A stretch of 13,129 nucleotides of DNA, from the NCBI GenBank assembly GCA_947372535.1, contig CANBUA010000123.1:1-13129 (forward strand), written 5' to 3'. Under the pieces are notes generated by a model. The model ran no database searches. It was not told the DNA's origin and was given only the letters and a program-made list of their open reading frames with translations. Shown in pieces: positions 7,372-13,129 of the stretch. This DNA comes from Burkholderiales bacterium (lineage in GTDB: Bacteria; Pseudomonadota; Gammaproteobacteria; Burkholderiales; Burkholderiaceae). The first letter of the stretch is position 1; every line of letters begins with the position of its first letter. Position numbers and translations under genes: made by a program.

Positions 7372-8357
7372 CCGATCAAGTTGGCCAGCGAGAGCAAGGC
7401 CAGCAGCAGCATCCACAGCACCATCGAGCGCCAGATCAAGGCCACCACATTGCGCAGGTGATCCATCTGCGGCGGGATGCCGCCCGTGCTGCCCGAGGCC
7501 GCCCCCGCCTCGGCGCCATCACCCTCGGTGAAGGTGCGTGTGACATCCAACCCGGCCGCCGGCGCTTCCCTCCCACCCAGTTGCACGCCCAACGCACCGG
7601 CGGCCGCAGCCAGCACGATGCCCTCGTTGGGATGCTTCCACAGCGCGGCATGACGGCGCCAGGATTCGACCGCCTCCTCGAAATTGCCAACGACGGCAAA
7701 GCCAAAAGCCGTGAGCCGGGCGGGCACGTGGTCCATCCACATGAACAGGCGCGCCGACAATTCCAGCAGACGCCCATGGGTGGCCGTGCCGGTCGTGTGG
7801 CTCTTGTAGGCCCAGTAGCGGCTCATGAACTCGGCCATGCGGTAGAGCACCGCACCCATCGGCCCCAGGCCCATGGTAGACAGCACCACGAACCAGAAGA
7901 ACACACCGAAGACATGACGGTGCGCGGCCAGCAGCGAATACTCGATCACATGGCGCAGCATCTCGCTACGGGGTAGGTCGCTGGCATCAACATGACGCCA
8001 TTGGGCCAGCAACTCGCGCGCGCGGTCTTCGCGCCCCTGGTCGAGGGCATCGCGAATGTCGGTGAAATGGTGGCTGAATTGCCGGAACCCCAGCGTGAGG
8101 TAGAGCACCAGCACGTCCCAGCCCAGGCCAAGCACGGTGCTGTAGTTGTTCAAGGCCACGTAGGCCAAGCCTGCGAGCAGGGCCGGCCCCGCGACTGAAA
8201 TGGACCAGACGACACGGGCGTGCTGGTCACCACCCGCATCGAAATTGCGGCCTACCCAGCGCGCCCAGCCCGACAGGCCGTCATGCACGGGGTTGTAGCT
8301 CGGCAGGGGCTTGAACTGTTCGATCAACAAGGCGAACAGCACGGCGAAGAAACTCAT
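7368..8357 (-). CDS. CobD/CbiB-AmpE superfamily membrane protein
   Basis: A 329-residue membrane protein. It has hydrophobic segments at the N-terminus (MSFFAVLFALLIEQF), at about 50-70 and 75-95, around 155-180, and at the extreme C-terminus. A central 'DHVPARLTAFGFAVVGNFEEA' block resembles both CbiB/CobD (cobalamin biosynthesis, adenosylcobinamide-phosphate synthase) and AmpE (beta-lactamase-regulation membrane protein). Homologues in this lineage are commonly labelled CobD/CbiB family. However, no cobalamin gene lies nearby, and the starting 'MSFFAVLFALLIEQ' is AmpE-like, so the enzymatic name should be held loosely. A Gly/Ala/Glu-rich segment ('EGDGAEAGAASGSTGG') separates the core from the last helix. 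It is 44 bases downstream of the Nudix gene on the same strand and probably co-transcribed with it. No clear Shine-Dalgarno precedes the ATG. Confidence 0.82.
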   Translation of the reverse strand: MSFFAVLFALLIEQFKPLPSYNPVHDGLSGWARWVGRNFDAGGDQHARVVWSISVAGPALLAGLAYVALNNYSTVLGLGWDVLVLYLTLGFRQFSHHFTDIRDALDQGREDRARELLAQWRHVDASDLPRSEMLRHVIEYSLLAAHRHVFGVFFWFVVLSTMGLGPMGAVLYRMAEFMSRYWAYKSHTTGTATHGRLLELSARLFMWMDHVPARLTAFGFAVVGNFEEAVESWRRHAALWKHPNEGIVLAAAAGALGVQLGGREAPAAGLDVTRTFTEGDGAEAGAASGSTGGIPPQMDHLRNVVALIWRSMVLWMLLLALLSLANLIG

Positions 8358-8401
8358 GCATGGATCATAGCGGGGCCAGGCTGCCCTGCCGCCCCCAAGC
8401 G

Positions 8402-9124
8402 TCAGACCACGAGGAATCGATAGAAATTTCGCAACATCGCCGCCGTCGCGCCCCAGATGAAGTAGTCCTCCTCACGATGCGAGGGCCACCAGGGCATGGC
8501 GAAAAAGCTCAACTCCTGCTCGCCCACCTGCAAGGCGCGGCGCTGGTGGTTGTTCGAATCGAGCAAGAAGGACAGCGGCACCTCGAAGACCTCGGCCACC
8601 TCGCCCGGATCGGTTTTGAGGTCCAGCATGTCTGTTTCATGGGGCTTGGCGTGAATGAGCCCCACCACGGGCGTGATCATGAAGCCGGTGCCTGTCTCGT
8701 AATTGGGCAGGCGGCCGATGACCTCAATGCGCTCTGGTGCAAGGCCGACTTCTTCCTGCGCCTCACGCAGGGCCGTGGCCACCTCGTCCGCATCCTCCGG
8801 ATCACGTCGGCCACCAGGGAAGCTGATCTGGCCGCCATGGTGGCGCAGGTCAGCATTGCGCTGGGTCAGCAACACCGCGGTGGCCATGGGACCGTAGCCC
8901 TCGACCTCACGCACCACCAATGGCAGCAGCACCGAGGCCTGCACCGGCTGGCCCTCCTTGAGCCAGCGCTCCAGGTGGGCGTCGGGCTCCCAAGCAGGCG
9001 GCGAGGCGAAACGTGCGCGCAGCGCTTCGGGACTCAGGCTGCCGGGCGGAACGAGGAAGGCCTCGGGCAGCAAGGGCGCCATGGGCGCGAGGCGGGGATC
9101 AAACTTGGTGGACATGGACGACAT
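8402..9124 (-). CDS. Nudix hydrolase, CoA pyrophosphatase type (NudL-like)
   Basis: A 240-residue Nudix protein. Residues 85-105 match the CoA-Nudix signature: 'LLTQR' (85-89), 'ADLRHHGGQIS', then 'FPGG' (102-105). The catalytic Nudix helix follows as 'REAQEEVGL' (120-128). The combination points to coenzyme A and its derivatives as substrate, cleaving the pyrophosphate to 4'-phosphopantetheine and 3',5'-ADP. About 80 residues precede the domain, longer than E. coli NudL. ATG 9124 or ATG 9115 can start the protein; neither has a Shine-Dalgarno. The gene begins only 13 bases downstream (in minus-strand sense) of the T-run of the rplS terminator, so its transcript must be read-through, start very close to the ATG, or be leaderless. 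Confidence 0.92.
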   Translation of the reverse strand: MSSMSTKFDPRLAPMAPLLPEAFLVPPGSLSPEALRARFASPPAWEPDAHLERWLKEGQPVQASVLLPLVVREVEGYGPMATAVLLTQRNADLRHHGGQISFPGGRRDPEDADEVATALREAQEEVGLAPERIEVIGRLPNYETGTGFMITPVVGLIHAKPHETDMLDLKTDPGEVAEVFEVPLSFLLDSNNHQRRALQVGEQELSFFAMPWWPSHREEDYFIWGATAAMLRNFYRFLVV

Positions 9125-9137
9125 GGTAGACCCAATG

Positions 9138-9173
9138 AAAAAACCGCCTGGGCCGAAGCCTTAGGCGGTTTTT
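9138..9173 (-). terminator. Intrinsic terminator of the rpsP-rimM-trmD-rplS operon (possibly bidirectional)
   Basis: Read on the minus strand: an A-run (9173-9169), stem CCGCCT (9168-9163), an AA bulge (9162-9161), GGC (9160-9158), the loop TTCG closed by C-G (an unusually stable UUCG tetraloop), GCC (9153-9151), an unpaired C (9150), then AGGCGG (9149-9144) and six T's (9143-9138). This is a textbook Rho-independent terminator 74 bases after the rplS stop codon. The plus-strand reading also ends in five T's, but no plus-strand gene approaches it. Confidence 0.9.
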
Positions 9174-9247
9174 GGCGAACCCCTGGTGGGATCCGGCTGT
9201 CCTGACTGGCATCAGACCGCGGCTTGAAAGCCACGGACCGGCGTCGA

Positions 9248-9604
9248 TCAGGCCAGCTTTTCCTTGATGCGTGCCGACTTGCCGCTGCGTTCGCGCAGGT
9301 AGTACAGCTTGGCGCGGCGGACATCGCCACGACGCTTGACGTCGATCGAAGCGATCAGCGGGCTGTACAGCTGGAACGTGCGCTCCACGCCTTCGCCGCT
9401 GGAGATCTTGCGAACGATGAAGCTGGAGTTCAGACCGCGGTTGCGCTTGGCAATCACGACGCCCTCGTAGGCCTGCACGCGCTTGCGGGTGCCTTCAACC
9501 ACATTCACGTTCACGATGACCGTATCGCCAGGGGCGAACACGGGGATGGTCTTGTTCAGACGAGCAATTTCTTCTTGCTCGAGTTGCTGGATGATGTTCG
9601 ACAT
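9248..9604 (-). CDS. rplS: 50S ribosomal protein L19
   Basis: A 118-residue ribosomal protein at the 30S-50S interface, full length. Family hallmarks are the start '[12 protein letters not shown]', '[11 protein letters not shown]', '[16 protein letters not shown]', '[18 protein letters not shown]' and the basic tail '[27 protein letters not shown]'. A strong Shine-Dalgarno AAGGAG (9612-9617, minus strand) lies seven bases before the ATG. The frame is open upstream to 9682, but the ribosome-binding site and conservation fix the start at 9604. It is last in the S16 operon and probably also has its own promoter at the trmD 3' end. Confidence 0.99.
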   Translation of the reverse strand: MSNIIQQLEQEEIARLNKTIPVFAPGDTVIVNVNVVEGTRKRVQAYEGVVIAKRNRGLNSSFIVRKISSGEGVERTFQLYSPLIASIDVKRRGDVRRAKLYYLRERSGKSARIKEKLA

Positions 9605-9651
9605 CAAAAGGCTCCTTGATGATCGTGCCTGCGCATGAATAACGGGTCTGT

Positions 9652-9692
9652 GGCCGGTTTTAACCTGATTGCTCAGGTTCAAAACCTAGGCC
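9652..9692 (-). promoter_or_regulatory. Long hairpin in the rplS leader
   Basis: A near-perfect inverted repeat in the 118-base trmD-rplS gap. In plus-strand coordinates GGCC (9652-9655), GGTTTT (9656-9661) and AACCTGA (9662-9668) pair with TCAGGTT (9673-9679), AAAACC (9681-9686) and GGCC (9689-9692). The loop is TTGC, with a bulged C at 9680 and a TA bulge at 9687-9688, giving about 17 base pairs. There is no T-run after the stem in the rplS direction, so it is not a normal terminator. Possible roles are an RNase III processing site between trmD and rplS, mRNA stabilisation, or an L19 autoregulatory leader. Structure is directly visible; function is inferred. Confidence 0.6.
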
Positions 9693-9721
9693 TTGCCAGG
9701 CAGAGGATCGGAAAACCGCAG

Positions 9722-9750
9722 ATTATAGCAAAGTCTTGAGGAATTGTTCA
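9722..9750 (-). promoter_or_regulatory. Predicted internal promoter for rplS
   Basis: On the minus strand a perfect -10 box TATAAT (9727-9722) overlaps the last codon and stop codon of trmD. It is preceded by TGAACA (9750-9745), which matches four of six -35 consensus bases, at the ideal 17-base spacing. A start site near 9715 would give a leader of about 110 nt containing the 9652-9692 hairpin. This would uncouple L19 synthesis from rimM and trmD. Prediction from sequence only. Confidence 0.55.
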
Positions 9751-10505
9751 TCTTGTTTTGACAAGCGCCCTGTCTCGCGTGCCTGAACAATCAATTCCGG
9801 GCGCCGAGCCCAGGTGATGCGCAGCTGCTGCTCGCGCCGCCAGCGCGCGATGTGAGCGTGGTGGCCTGACATCAACACAGCCGGCACCGTGCCATCCACG
9901 GCCTCGACGCCCGGCACTTCCGGCATCTCGCCCAAGGTTTCAGGCCGGCTGTAGTGCGGGCAATCGAGCAGGCCGTCGGAAAAGCTGTCCTGCTGGTGAG
10001 AGGCCGCGTCGTTGAGCACGCCGCCTTGCAAGCGCGCCACGGCATCGATCAGGGTCAGCGCCGGCAACTCACCACCCGAGAGCACGTAGTCGCCAAGGCT
10101 GACTTCTTCGTCCACCACGGCGTCGATGAAACGCTGGTCGATGCCTTCATAGCGTCCGCACAACAGCACCGCGCCCGGGCTGGCCGCCAGGGTTTCCACG
10201 CGCTCTTGTGTCAGTGGCTTGCCTGCCGGGCTGAACAAGAGCACAGGCGTCAAAGGCAGCCCGGATGCAGCCTGATCGGCGCGGATGGCGGCCACGGCCT
10301 TGAGCAAAGGCTCGACCATCATCACCATGCCAGGGCCGCCACCAAAGGGGCGATCATCCACACGCCGGTAGGTGTCGTCGGCATGCTCACGCAGGGGCCA
10401 CAGGCGCACCTGCACGGCGCCGCTGTCGAAGGCACGGCGGGTCACGCCGATGCGCTGGAAGGGCTCGAACAACTCGGGAAACAGGGTGATGACGTCAAAT
10501 CGCAC
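9723..10505 (-). CDS. trmD: tRNA (guanine-37-N1)-methyltransferase
   Basis: A 260-residue SPOUT-class enzyme that uses S-adenosylmethionine to methylate G37 of tRNAs reading codons starting with C (Leu, Pro, Arg), preventing +1 frameshifting. The N-terminus 'RFDVITLFPELF' is canonical. The knotted cofactor site appears as 'LLFSPAGKPL', 'LCGRYEGIDQRF' and 'EEVSLGDYVLSGGELPAL', followed by 'SFSDGLLDCPHYSRPE', which holds the catalytic Asp. The start codon is GTG (10503-10505), with no in-frame ATG and no clear Shine-Dalgarno upstream, which fits low expression relative to the flanking ribosomal genes. It lies 27 bases downstream of the rimM stop codon. Confidence 0.98.
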   Translation of the reverse strand: MRFDVITLFPELFEPFQRIGVTRRAFDSGAVQVRLWPLREHADDTYRRVDDRPFGGGPGMVMMVEPLLKAVAAIRADQAASGLPLTPVLLFSPAGKPLTQERVETLAASPGAVLLCGRYEGIDQRFIDAVVDEEVSLGDYVLSGGELPALTLIDAVARLQGGVLNDAASHQQDSFSDGLLDCPHYSRPETLGEMPEVPGVEAVDGTVPAVLMSGHHAHIARWRREQQLRITWARRPELIVQARETGRLSKQDEQFLKTLL

Positions 10506-10532
10506 AGGCGCACGCCATGCAGGCGACTCGGT

Positions 10533-11186
10533 TCAGTAATCCAGGCCCCAGTCGGCCACGATCAGTCGCTCGGCCAGGCTCACCCGGTCGATGTAGGCCG
10601 AGACAAAGGGAATCAGGCGCTCTTGTGCTTCAGCAGCCTCCTCCTGACCGGCTTCGGCCTTGATCACGCAGCGCAGCACACAGTGCGGGCCGGTGTCCAT
10701 CAGGTCGACCACCTCGCCCAGGGCCGCACCGTCGCGGTTGACCACGTTCAGGCCGATCAGGTCGATCCAGTAAAACTCGTCTTCATCGGGCGTGGGAAAC
10801 GCCGAGCGAGACACGAACACGCGGGCGCCCTTGAGGGCCTCGGCCGCGTTGCGGTCTTGCAGCTCGTCGATGGTGGCCACGATGACCTCGCCCTGCTCGC
10901 GTGCCGAGACAACGCTCAGCAGACGGGGCTGATTCAGCTTGGCCAGAGGCGGCAAGCTGGCAGGACGCTTGACCACGCCTTGGGCGCCGTTGCCGGGCTC
11001 AGCGGGTCGAACAAACCATTTCTTGGTGCAGAAAAGTGCCTGGGGATCGGAGGAGAAGGGCAGCACCTTGATGCCCCCCTTGATGCCCCAGGCATCGACG
11101 ATGCGCGCCACTTCGATCGCATCCTCGGGCCAAACGCTGCCATCGGGCAGCACTTCACCGAGCGCGCGGGTGGCTTGCGCTGTCAT
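10533..11186 (-). CDS. rimM: Ribosome maturation factor RimM
   Basis: A 217-residue 30S assembly factor that binds S19 and assists 16S head-domain maturation. The N-terminal RimM domain begins at about residue 25 ('EVARIVDAWGIKGGIKVLPFSSDP') and contains 'VVSAREQGEVIVATIDELQDRNAAEALKG'. The C-terminal PRC-barrel starts at about residue 138 ('DEFYWIDLIGLNVVNRDGAALGEV'). The protein is longer than the ~180-residue E. coli form. The extra length lies in the N-terminal 24 residues, in a Pro/Lys-rich loop in the middle ('GVVKRPASLPPLAKLNQP'), and in an acidic 'AEAGQEEAAEAQE' insertion near the end. It starts three bases after the rpsP stop codon, so it is probably translationally coupled. Confidence 0.97.
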   Translation of the reverse strand: MTAQATRALGEVLPDGSVWPEDAIEVARIVDAWGIKGGIKVLPFSSDPQALFCTKKWFVRPAEPGNGAQGVVKRPASLPPLAKLNQPRLLSVVSAREQGEVIVATIDELQDRNAAEALKGARVFVSRSAFPTPDEDEFYWIDLIGLNVVNRDGAALGEVVDLMDTGPHCVLRCVIKAEAGQEEAAEAQERLIPFVSAYIDRVSLAERLIVADWGLDY

Positions 11187-11189
11187 CGA

Positions 11190-11447
11190 TCAGGCCGCAG
11201 CGGCCTTGGTCTTGGCGTCGCGAACCAGGCGGGTCACGGTGGGCGAGACTTGCGCGCCGTTGCTCACCCAGTGGTCCAGGCGGTCAAAAGCCACGCGCAG
11301 GCCTTCAGCTTGGCCGGAAGCCACGGGGTTGTAGAAACCCAGGCGCTCCAGGAAGCGGCCGTCACGGCGGTTGCGGGCGTCAGCGGCGACGATGTTGAAA
11401 AAGGGGCGCTTCTTGGAGCCGCCGCGAGCAAGTCGAATCACGACCAT
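11190..11447 (-). CDS. rpsP: 30S ribosomal protein S16
   Basis: An 85-residue full-length ribosomal protein. Signature segments are '[41 protein letters not shown]' (given here only as the family start block, residues 1-41) and '[15 protein letters not shown]', ending in an alanine/lysine tail. A Shine-Dalgarno AAGGA (11454-11458, minus strand) stands six bases before the ATG. It is the first gene of the rpsP-rimM-trmD-rplS operon, an order conserved throughout proteobacteria. Confidence 0.99.
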   Translation of the reverse strand: MVVIRLARGGSKKRPFFNIVAADARNRRDGRFLERLGFYNPVASGQAEGLRVAFDRLDHWVSNGAQVSPTVTRLVRDAKTKAAAA

Positions 11448-11641
11448 GATGTGTCCTTCAATTCAGTTGGCGACGACCAGCCCGGGGAGACACTCGCGGA
11501 CACGATCATCAAGTGGCAGTGCAGCCTGAAGACGACTTCTCGCCCGTGCAAACGCTACCCATCGACCCGGCCTGACTAGATACGCGCTGTCCTTTGGATC
11601 CTTTGAAAGAACCACGGACAACCCAAGCCGGAAAACCGGGC
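11448..11641 (-). other. Untranslated leader of the rpsP operon
   Basis: This non-coding stretch between the predicted -10 box and rpsP would be transcribed as a 5' leader of about 190 nt. Visible elements are the CCGG/CCGG stem at its 5' end (11628-11639), a BamHI-like GGATCC (11597-11602), a small open frame encoding MGSVCTGEKSSSGCTAT (11562-11509) without a good ribosome-binding site, and the rpsP Shine-Dalgarno. I see no recognised riboswitch or known ribosomal-protein leader fold. Confidence 0.4.
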
Positions 11642-11670
11642 ATTATATCGGGCATTGCGCCTCTTGTGCA
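11642..11670 (-). promoter_or_regulatory. Predicted promoter of the rpsP operon
   Basis: A perfect TATAAT -10 box on the minus strand (11647-11642) with TGCACA (11670-11665) 17 bases upstream, matching four of six -35 consensus positions. Transcription would start near 11635, leaving a leader of about 190 nt before rpsP. The leader begins with the palindrome CCGG-TTTT-CCGG (11639-11628) and contains a 17-codon open frame (11562-11509). The promoter lies 17 bases from the divergent start codon at 11687. Confidence 0.55.
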
Positions 11671-11686
11671 AATTCATCGGGAACTC

Positions 11687-12139
11687 ATGCCTTACAAGTC
11701 GAAAACCCTGGCCACCTGGGCCGCCATGACTGGCGGTCCGCTGGGGCTGCATCGCTTCTATTTGCATGGCATGAAAGATGTGTGGGGTTGGTTGTTTCCG
11801 CTGCCCACCTTGCTCGGTTTGTGGGGCATGGCACGCGTCGACCGCTTGGGGCAGGACGATCAACTGGCCTGGCTGCTGGTGCCGCTGCTGGGCCTGTCGG
11901 TGGCCACGGCCATGCTGCAGGCGATCCTGATCGGGCTGACCTCGGACGAGCGCTGGCACCAGCGTTTCAACCCGGAGATCGCCAGCGACCAAGCCGCACC
12001 GGGCAGCGGGTGGCCCGTGGTGTTCGGCATCGTCATCTCGCTGCTCGTCGGCGCCACCGTGCTCATGGCCACCATCGCTTTTTCGGGTCAGCGTTACTTC
12101 GAATACCAGGTCGAAGAGTCGAGAAAGCTCAGTCAGTGA
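11687..12139 (+). CDS. Small TM2-like membrane protein
   Basis: A 150-residue protein starting MPYKSKTLATW. Near the N-terminus 'GGPLGLHRFYLHGMKDVWGWL' matches the TM2-domain pattern (Gly-x-Gly-x-His-Arg-Phe-Tyr-Leu followed by a second membrane segment). Further hydrophobic segments lie at about 60-85 ('LAWLLVPLLGLSVATAMLQAILIGL') and 107-132, so there are probably four helices. The C-terminus is a charged soluble tail. TM2 proteins have no single known function. The frame is open back to 11594, but ATG 11687 puts the conserved motif near the start; the upstream sequence has only a weak GGGA. A stem AGCTCA/TGAGCT (12126-12142) spans the stop codon and lacks a T-run. Confidence 0.78.
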   Translation: MPYKSKTLATWAAMTGGPLGLHRFYLHGMKDVWGWLFPLPTLLGLWGMARVDRLGQDDQLAWLLVPLLGLSVATAMLQAILIGLTSDERWHQRFNPEIASDQAAPGSGWPVVFGIVISLLVGATVLMATIAFSGQRYFEYQVEESRKLSQ

Positions 12140-12268
12140 GCTGAGCGTCAGCGGTGGAACACAAAGTAGGCCACACCAACCATTCATGCAAGGGGACTTA
12201 AGGCAGCGGCTTGCCGGATAATCGCGCATTTGCCCCCTACCTTGCGCGATCGACGGCGCAACATTGCC
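12140..12268 (+). other. Intergenic region upstream of the PurM-like gene
   Basis: A 129-base gap. It contains GATAAT (12217-12222), five of six matches to a -10 box, about 46 bases before the next ATG, but no convincing -35 element at the right distance. It also has GCGCGAT (12244-12250) and an earlier GATAATCGCGCAT stretch. No strong terminator for the preceding gene is seen. A promoter here is plausible but weakly supported. Confidence 0.25.
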
Positions 12269-13129
12269 ATGACCTCAGCCACGCCCAACACCCCGCTCAC
12301 CTACGACCAGGCCGGAGTCAACTACGACCTGATCGACCCTTTGAAGGTGGCGGCCCAGCGCGCGGCAGCCGAGACCGGCGCCCACCTGAGCAGCCACGGT
12401 TTTTCCGAGGTGCTGGCCTCGCGCGGCGAGTCGGCCTACGTGGTCGATGTAGGCCCGATGTACCTGGCCAGCATCGTCGAGTGCCTGGGCACCAAGACCC
12501 TGGTGGCCGACGACATGGCCAAGCTGACCGGCAAGAGCTATTACGACGGCATCGCGCAGGACACCATCGCCATGGCGGTCAATGACCTGATCACCGTGGG
12601 CGCCACACCCTTGGTGGTGCAGGCTTACTGGGCCGCGGGCGGCTCGGACTGGTTCGGCGACAAGGTGCGCGCCAATGCGCTCGTGGCGGGCTGGAAGAAG
12701 GCTTGCGAAGTTTGCAATGTGGCCTGGGGTGGCGGCGAGACGCCCGCGCTGGCGGGCATCGTGGCCGATGGGCGCGTGGACCTGGCGGCGTCCTGCACGG
12801 GCATCATCAGCCCCAAGACGCGTCTGTCGGTGGGCGACAAGCTGGGCGCGGGTGATGCCATCGTGATGCTGGCGTCCAGCGGCATCCACGCCAATGGCCT
12901 GTCGCTGGCGCGCAAGTTGGCCGAGCGCTTGCCTCAGGGTTACCTGACCGACATTGGCGGTGGGCTGACTTATGGCGAGGCGTTGCTGGCGCCGACCACA
13001 CTTTATTCGCCGGTCACTGAGGCCCTGGCCCAGGCCGGCATCTACCCGCATTACTGTGCCAACGTGACTGGCCATGGCTGGCGCAAGCTGCTGCGTCACC
13101 CCAAGACGCTGACCTACCGCATCACGGCC
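12269..13129 (+). CDS. AIR synthase (PurM)-like protein, 3' end beyond window
   Basis: The first 287 codons of a gene that runs off the right edge without a stop. It belongs to the PurM/AIR-synthase ATP-binding superfamily: 'LTYDQAGVNYD' near the N-terminus, 'DTIAMAVNDLITVGATPL' (98-115), 'GGGETPALAG' (154-163), 'SSGIHANGLSLARKL' (203-217). The likely label is phosphoribosylformylglycinamidine cyclo-ligase, the fifth step of purine synthesis. It is divergent: the usual 'GTDGVGTK' segment reads 'VECLGTKTLVADD' (70-82), and the normal 'HITGGG' region reads 'NVTGHGWRKL' (265-274). It may be a PurM paralogue with a different substrate. ATG 12269 is chosen because the conserved 'TYDQAGV' starts at residue 11; no good Shine-Dalgarno precedes it. 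Confidence 0.82.
   Translation, partial: MTSATPNTPLTYDQAGVNYDLIDPLKVAAQRAAAETGAHLSSHGFSEVLASRGESAYVVDVGPMYLASIVECLGTKTLVADDMAKLTGKSYYDGIAQDTIAMAVNDLITVGATPLVVQAYWAAGGSDWFGDKVRANALVAGWKKACEVCNVAWGGGETPALAGIVADGRVDLAASCTGIISPKTRLSVGDKLGAGDAIVMLASSGIHANGLSLARKLAERLPQGYLTDIGGGLTYGEALLAPTTLYSPVTEALAQAGIYPHYCANVTGHGWRKLLRHPKTLTYRITA

Noticed and set aside
7339..7377. An 8-bp direct repeat AGCCGATC (7339-7346 and 7370-7377)
   Set aside because: It is too short to be meaningful, with no flanking element, attachment-site or IS features; probably chance in GC-rich DNA.
9954..11579. A 541-codon plus-strand open frame opposite trmD, rimM and rpsP
   Set aside because: It is fully antisense to three secure genes. 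Long antisense frames are expected in GC-rich coding DNA, and the translation shows low-complexity His/Gln/Gly/Arg composition with no domain.
12126..12142. A stem AGCTCA/TGAGCT at the end of the TM2-like gene as a terminator
   Set aside because: It has only six base pairs with no T-run following, and lies within the coding end; not a convincing intrinsic terminator.

Overview
The window is a GC-rich, densely packed chromosomal housekeeping region. It most likely comes from a betaproteobacterium of the order Burkholderiales (Comamonadaceae or a neighbouring lineage). This is inferred from strong third-position G/C preference, protein sequence style, the ribosomal order rpsP-rimM-trmD-rplS, and the block orn / M48 protease / pterin dehydratase / rsgA / CobD-like protein / CoA-type Nudix. 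No mobile element, CRISPR array, tRNA, rRNA or prophage gene is visible.

Layout. Positions 12-3713 (+) hold a LysR-type regulator, the tRNA-modifying enzyme GluQRS, a YegS-type lipid/diacylglycerol kinase and a calcineurin-like phosphoesterase, all closely spaced or overlapping. Positions 3725-4357 (-) hold oligoribonuclease (orn), converging on the phosphoesterase gene and diverging from the next block. Positions 4431-7334 (+) form a translationally coupled run: Ste24-like M48 protease, pterin-4a-carbinolamine dehydratase, the ribosome-assembly GTPase RsgA and a 91-residue protein of unknown function. On the minus strand, 11447 down to 9248 is the rpsP-rimM-trmD-rplS operon, closed by a hairpin terminator at 9138-9173; beyond it lie a CoA-type Nudix hydrolase (9124-8402) and a CobD/CbiB-AmpE-type membrane protein (8357-7368). 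Positions 11687-12139 (+) encode a small TM2-like membrane protein. From 12269 to the right edge (+) runs an incomplete, divergent AIR-synthase (PurM-like) gene.

Functional theme: much of the window serves RNA and translation, namely tRNA modification (GluQRS, TrmD), 30S maturation (RimM, RsgA), ribosomal proteins S16 and L19, and the final step of RNA decay (Orn). The most informative non-coding signals are two minus-strand promoter candidates with perfect TATAAT -10 boxes. One precedes rpsP with a roughly 190-nt leader. The other overlaps the trmD stop codon and would drive rplS alone, through a leader containing a long hairpin. Together they suggest how the two ribosomal proteins could be made in excess over the two modification factors between them. 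I found no convincing undescribed system; the best follow-ups are the rplS leader, the divergent PurM-like protein, the 91-residue protein after rsgA and the CobD/AmpE ambiguity.
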